From Aestuarierythrobacter sp037968495 (GTDB lineage: Bacteria > Pseudomonadota > Alphaproteobacteria > Sphingomonadales > Sphingomonadaceae), in NCBI GenBank assembly GCA_037968495.1, contig JBBKVP010000057.1:1-26210 (forward strand): a DNA stretch of 26,210 bases, written 5' to 3'. The notes under the pieces are model-generated. The model was not told the origin of the DNA, did no database searches, and was given only the letters and a program-made list of their open reading frames with translations. Position 1 is the stretch's first letter, and each line of letters opens with the position of its first letter. Positions 23,696 to 26,210 of the stretch are shown here, piece by piece. The position numbers were made by a program, and so were the translations under genes.

Positions 23696-24301
23696 TTAAT
23701 CACTCGTCTCCGCTTCGTCCTCCCAAATCTCTTCTTCGTCTTCGCTGCGCTTATATGTGCCTGTCAGCACGGCAGCAGCCATCACGTGGCCTTCCATTTC
23801 CTTCACCAATTGCGCACGGCTTGCACCGGGCATCAGGGTCAGCGGAAGGTCCAACGCAAACAGTTGAAACACAAAATCATGCGCGTCGTCTTCGCGCGGG
23901 GGTTCGGGCAGCAGCCATTCCGAGTTCTTCTGGCTGTTCTTGCCGACCCGGGGCGGGGTCTCGCCTTCGAGCAGCATGCCCTTTTGCGGGGCTAAGCCCC
24001 ATGCAACCCAATGCGCGGATAATTTATCCGAAGCGCTATCAGCATCTTCGACCAGCAGCACTAGCTCCTGCGCACCAGGTGGCGGCGCGGTCCATTCCAG
24101 AGGCGGCGCAACGGCGTCTTCCTCGTCAGCAGTAAAGCAAGGGTCGAGCTCTTCGCCGTCCTGAAAGGCAGGCGAGGTCAATTTGAAACCGTTCTTACCC
24201 AGCGTCTGGGCATTGGCCATGCGCATAACAGTGAGCTTACCGTGACCAGCACGGTTGTTCTTCAAGGCGGCGGCAAGCCAGTCTGGCGTTTGATCGGACA
24301 T
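23696..24301 (-). CDS. YbhB/YbcL-like PEBP family protein
   Basis: A 201-residue phosphatidylethanolamine-binding-protein homologue. The core shows FKLTSPAFQDGEELDPCFT, VEDADSASDKLSAHWVAWGL (the D-x-D and HWV segments of the ligand site) and DFVFQLFALDLPLTL. The usual GxxGYxGPxPP stretch is replaced by KNSEWLLPEPPRED, so the anion-binding loop is divergent. There is an extra N-terminal segment of about 35 residues and a strongly acidic C-terminal tail (SEDEEEIWEDEAETSD). No signal peptide is seen, so it is cytoplasmic. AAAAGG precedes the ATG. The role of bacterial PEBPs remains unclear. Confidence 0.9.
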   Translation of the reverse strand: MSDQTPDWLAAALKNNRAGHGKLTVMRMANAQTLGKNGFKLTSPAFQDGEELDPCFTADEEDAVAPPLEWTAPPPGAQELVLLVEDADSASDKLSAHWVAWGLAPQKGMLLEGETPPRVGKNSQKNSEWLLPEPPREDDAHDFVFQLFALDLPLTLMPGASRAQLVKEMEGHVMAAAVLTGTYKRSEDEEEIWEDEAETSD

Positions 24302-24367
24302 TGCCAGCCTTTTCGGCCCCTAAATCGGCTTTTGCAACTCCGCCCATCCGTAAATTGGGAAGATATC

Positions 24368-24404
24368 AACCGTAAGAACGACCAAAAACCCACTTTTTAC
24401 GGTT
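24368..24404. repeat. 8-bp inverted repeat upstream of the PEBP-like gene
   Basis: AACCGTAA at 24368-24375 and TTACGGTT at 24397-24404 are exact inverted copies 21 bases apart, about 67-103 bases before the PEBP-like start. This could be a bipartite operator or a weak hairpin. The rest of the 243-base gap 24302-24544 shows nothing I can name. Confidence 0.4.
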
Positions 24405-24544
24405 AGCCGCGTCAAAAAGAGGGGATTCGCAAGGCAAAGAGCAGCTCAACGCCGGGCACAGCAATGCCGACCAGCGAAGCAAATCCGCATGTTTTCACTT
24501 AGTATATGAGCAAGAAACCTGAGAACCAGGCCCTCTAAAGGCGA

Positions 24545-24811
24545 CTAGCTTGCGGTCGCGGCAGCAGCAGCGGCGACTGCAGCTGCTTCAGCGGCAGCAG
24601 CGGCGCGGGCCTGTTCGGCGGCACGGCGTTCTGCACGAGCTTCGTCAGCAATCTTGCGTTCTTCGGCTGTACGCAAGACGCGCTCAGCCATTTGGCGCCA
24701 AGCAGCTTCTGATCGCAGGGCGCGTTCTTTTACGTTTTGCAGAGATGCTTTGCGCGCTTCTTCAGCGGCTTCTTCTGCACGCGCTTCGTAAAATTCATAG
24801 GTCTGACTCAT
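24545..24811 (-). CDS. Small Ala/Glu-rich coiled-coil protein
   Basis: An 88-residue protein I cannot place in a family. From about residue 8 it is a nearly continuous charged helix (YEARAEEAAEEARKASLQNV and on), with heptad-like spacing suggestive of a coiled coil, ending in an alanine-rich run of more than 20 residues with few charges. No membrane segment or signal is evident. The ATG at 24811 begins MSQTYEFYEAR; a GTG at 24850 would add residues that overlap the upstream hairpin and is less likely. It lies 84 bases after the cold-shock gene, with a strong hairpin between, so expression from the csp transcript would be attenuated. Confidence 0.78.
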   Translation of the reverse strand: MSQTYEFYEARAEEAAEEARKASLQNVKERALRSEAAWRQMAERVLRTAEERKIADEARAERRAAEQARAAAAAEAAAVAAAAAATAS

Positions 24812-24849
24812 CGGGTGTCCATCGATCGAGTGGTTGAAGGAAATCTGCA

Positions 24850-24876
24850 CGGGGGAGGAAGCAAGCCCCTCCCCCG
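24850..24876 (-). terminator. Strong GC hairpin after the cold-shock gene
   Basis: CGGGGGAGG and CCTCCCCCG form a 9-bp perfect stem (with two further G-U pairs inward on the minus-strand RNA) around a short loop, 19 bases past the csp stop. No run of T follows directly, so it is either an imperfect terminator or an RNA-stabilising or attenuating hairpin before the coiled-coil gene. Confidence 0.55.
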
Positions 24877-24895
24877 GCAGGCGAATTCGCGAAGC

Positions 24896-25102
24896 TTATG
24901 CTTGCGAGAGATTCACAGCCGATTCCTTGCCATTGCGGCCGGTTTCGACTTCGTAAGAAAGACGCTGTTCCTTGTCGAGAGTCTGCATTCCAGCAGCCTG
25001 CACGGCAGTGATGTGAACGAAGCTGTCATTGCCGCCGTCTTCAGGCTGGATGAAACCATAACCCTTGTCAGCGTTGAAGAATTTTACTGTGCCGATAGGC
25101 AT
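24896..25102 (-). CDS. Cold-shock domain protein (CspA family)
   Basis: A 68-residue single cold-shock domain. RNP1 is KGYGFI at residues 13-18 and RNP2 FVHI at 28-31; the start MPIGTVKFF is typical. Such proteins bind single-stranded RNA and DNA and act as RNA chaperones. The ATG at 25102 has AAAGGA eight bases upstream; the longer frame to 25138 is leader. The upstream 234 bases are non-coding and probably hold a long 5' leader, including a 5-bp hairpin that overlaps the ribosome-binding site (25107-25123) and a UUCG-loop hairpin (25200-25211). A long structured leader is usual for csp genes. Confidence 0.95.
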   Translation of the reverse strand: MPIGTVKFFNADKGYGFIQPEDGGNDSFVHITAVQAAGMQTLDKEQRLSYEVETGRNGKESAVNLSQA

Positions 25103-25106
25103 AATT

Positions 25107-25123
25107 CGTTCCTTTCGAGAACG
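25107..25123 (-). promoter_or_regulatory. Hairpin over the csp ribosome-binding site
   Basis: CGTTC (25119-25123, minus-strand sense) and GAACG (25107-25111) can pair with a 7-base loop, placing AAAGGA partly in the stem. Melting or refolding of this could tune initiation with temperature. The stem is short, so the effect is uncertain. Confidence 0.35.
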
Positions 25124-25336
25124 TAGAAGTCCGGCCACGGAAATGTAGCCGGGTCGTGCGTAAGGCCGTTTCGAGAAAGGAAGTCGTCGGTATCAGCAAG
25201 GCCCGAAGGCCCGGTAGTCACGTCGAAGTCCGTCGCAATTCCGACGTCAGCACCGCGCTTCTAGCACGCTTGTGGATAAACGCCTAATCTGGCGGGATTC
25301 CTCGACTCTTGGAGGGTTTGCGGGCAATGATTCCAT

Positions 25337-25645
25337 ATGAGCGAGAGTAATGATGACTACGTGTATGATGAGGTCAGCGGGGAATGGATGCCCGCGAGCG
25401 AGCTTGCCGCCCGCACATCGGCCGAAAGCACAGTCGAAGTCCGTGATGCTGTCGGCAATCTACTGGCAGACGGTGATCAGGTCACACTGATCAAGGATCT
25501 GGACGTCAAAGGCGCCGGCCAAACTTTGAAGCAAGGCACGCTCATCAAATCGATCCGCCTCACCGGTGACGATCAGGAAATCGATTGCCGCTATCCCGGC
25601 ATCAAGGGCTTGGTTCTACGCGCAGAATTCGTCCGCAAGCGGTGA
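25337..25645 (+). CDS. PhnA-domain protein lacking the zinc ribbon
   Basis: A 102-residue protein whose C-terminal 70 residues form a PhnA domain: VRDAVGNLLADGDQVTLIKD, then LKQGTLIKSIRLTGDDQEID and GLVLRAEFVRKR. Full PhnA proteins begin with a four-cysteine zinc ribbon; this one has none there, and instead has an acidic aromatic lead (NDDYVYDEVSGEWMPASELA). Despite the name, PhnA-type proteins are not required for phosphonate breakdown, and their role is unknown. Its TGA overlaps the GTG start of the next gene (GTGA), so translation is coupled. The ribosome-binding site is poor. Confidence 0.88.
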   Translation: MSESNDDYVYDEVSGEWMPASELAARTSAESTVEVRDAVGNLLADGDQVTLIKDLDVKGAGQTLKQGTLIKSIRLTGDDQEIDCRYPGIKGLVLRAEFVRKR

Positions 25646-26094
25646 CTATTACAATCCTCGTCGATGCTGACGCCTGTCCGGTAAAAGATGAAATCTACAG
25701 AGTGGCGCTGCGGCACAAGGTGCCCGTCATCATCGTCAGCAACTCACCCTTCCGCATTCCGATTGATCCATTGGTAAGCCGCATTGTAGTCGATGACAGC
25801 TTCGATGCAGCAGATGATTGGATTGCCGAACGCACTGGCGAGCGCAGCGTTGTGATCACTGCCGACATATTGCTCGCAGATCGCTGCGTGAAGCTCGGCG
25901 CAAGCGTGCTTGCCAATAACGGCAAACCCTTCACCGCAAACTCCATTGGCAGCGCCGTGGCAACACGCGCAATCATGGCCGACCTCAGGGCAGGCGGCGA
26001 TATCATTGGCGGACCGCCGCCATTTTCAAAAGTGGACCGCTCGCGTTTTCTTTCCGCGCTGGACGAGGTGCTTGTTCGCTTAAAGCGAAGCTAG
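25642..26094 (+). CDS. DUF188 family protein (YaiI/YqxD)
   Basis: A 150-residue UPF0178/DUF188 protein, of normal length. It begins TILVDADACPVKDEIYRVA, with the conserved acidic DADACPVK motif, and carries VVDDSFDAADDWIAE, VVITADILLADRC and NNGKPFT. The fold is PIN/NYN-like with a cluster of acidic residues, which suggests a metal-dependent nuclease, though activity has not been shown that I know of. The start is GTG at 25642 overlapping the PhnA-domain stop (GTGA); a longer frame from 25585 would be out of step with the family start. Confidence 0.93.
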   Translation: MTITILVDADACPVKDEIYRVALRHKVPVIIVSNSPFRIPIDPLVSRIVVDDSFDAADDWIAERTGERSVVITADILLADRCVKLGASVLANNGKPFTANSIGSAVATRAIMADLRAGGDIIGGPPPFSKVDRSRFLSALDEVLVRLKRS

Positions 26095-26210
26095 CACCTC
26101 GCTGCGACCAGCCTAATCGTTGAGCACGAAAGTGATCTTCAATGTGCAGCGTCATTCAGTGATTTCACCATTGGCGAATCTCGCTTTGGTATCCTTCACC
26201 CATACGCCAG

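Noticed and set aside
26095..26210. Possible 3' end of a minus-strand gene entering from the right
   Set aside because: One frame stays open from the edge to a stop at 26152, but only 18-19 codons are visible and no family can be recognised.

Overview
The window looks like part of the chromosome of a Sphingomonadales alphaproteobacterium, probably Erythrobacteraceae (Erythrobacter/Altererythrobacter-like). This rests on the fused hisBHAF-hisE-HIT-ybgC-tolQR gene order, an SspB-alpha type ClpXP adaptor, several acyl-CoA dehydrogenases, a lipidated S8 autotransporter, and moderately GC-rich, tightly packed, often stop/start-overlapping genes. The placement is an inference from gene content; no rRNA or other marker is present. 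I saw no tRNA, rRNA, CRISPR array, insertion sequence, phage gene or attachment site.

Region 1 (1-5550, minus strand) is one long co-oriented run in the order hisB, hisH, hisA, a 90-residue membrane protein, hisF, a 58-residue PEP-CTERM-like protein, hisE, a HIT-family protein, ybgC, tolQ and tolR (cut by the window edge). Many junctions overlap by 1-11 bases, which suggests translational coupling between histidine biosynthesis and the start of the Tol-Pal cluster. The two small hydrophobic proteins inside the his genes are the unexplained part.

Region 2 (5551-8117): divergent from hisB lie sspB, a 136-residue unknown and gmk on the plus strand. They converge on a broken lipoprotein-type alpha/beta hydrolase on the minus strand.

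Region 3 (8177-17331) is a catabolic block. On the minus strand is a heteromeric acyl-CoA dehydrogenase pair plus a short-chain dehydrogenase, behind a good promoter. On the plus strand are a short-chain dehydrogenase, a GPH/MelB-type symporter, an ACAD11-type acyl-CoA dehydrogenase, a zinc alcohol dehydrogenase and an APH-fold kinase. The last ACAD and the kinase together correspond to the two domains of mammalian ACAD10/11 and to LvaC/LvaA of the levulinate pathway, so the block may degrade 4-hydroxy acids or lactones. Substrate assignment is inference.

Region 4 (17328-26210) is mostly housekeeping and small-protein genes: a lipidated S8 autotransporter, dapD, a single-pass membrane protein followed in frame by a DUF2945 protein that lacks a normal start codon, an M19 dipeptidase, DUF427, DoxX, a stand-alone SWIB protein, a PEBP-like protein, a coiled-coil protein downstream of a cold-shock protein with a strong hairpin between them, a PhnA-domain protein without its zinc ribbon, and a DUF188 (YaiI/YqxD) protein.

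No gene-free stretch exceeds 300 bases. The longest are 24302-24544 (an 8-bp inverted repeat, otherwise nothing recognised) and 25103-25336 (the cold-shock gene leader). The last 116 bases (26095-26210) hold nothing I can assign.
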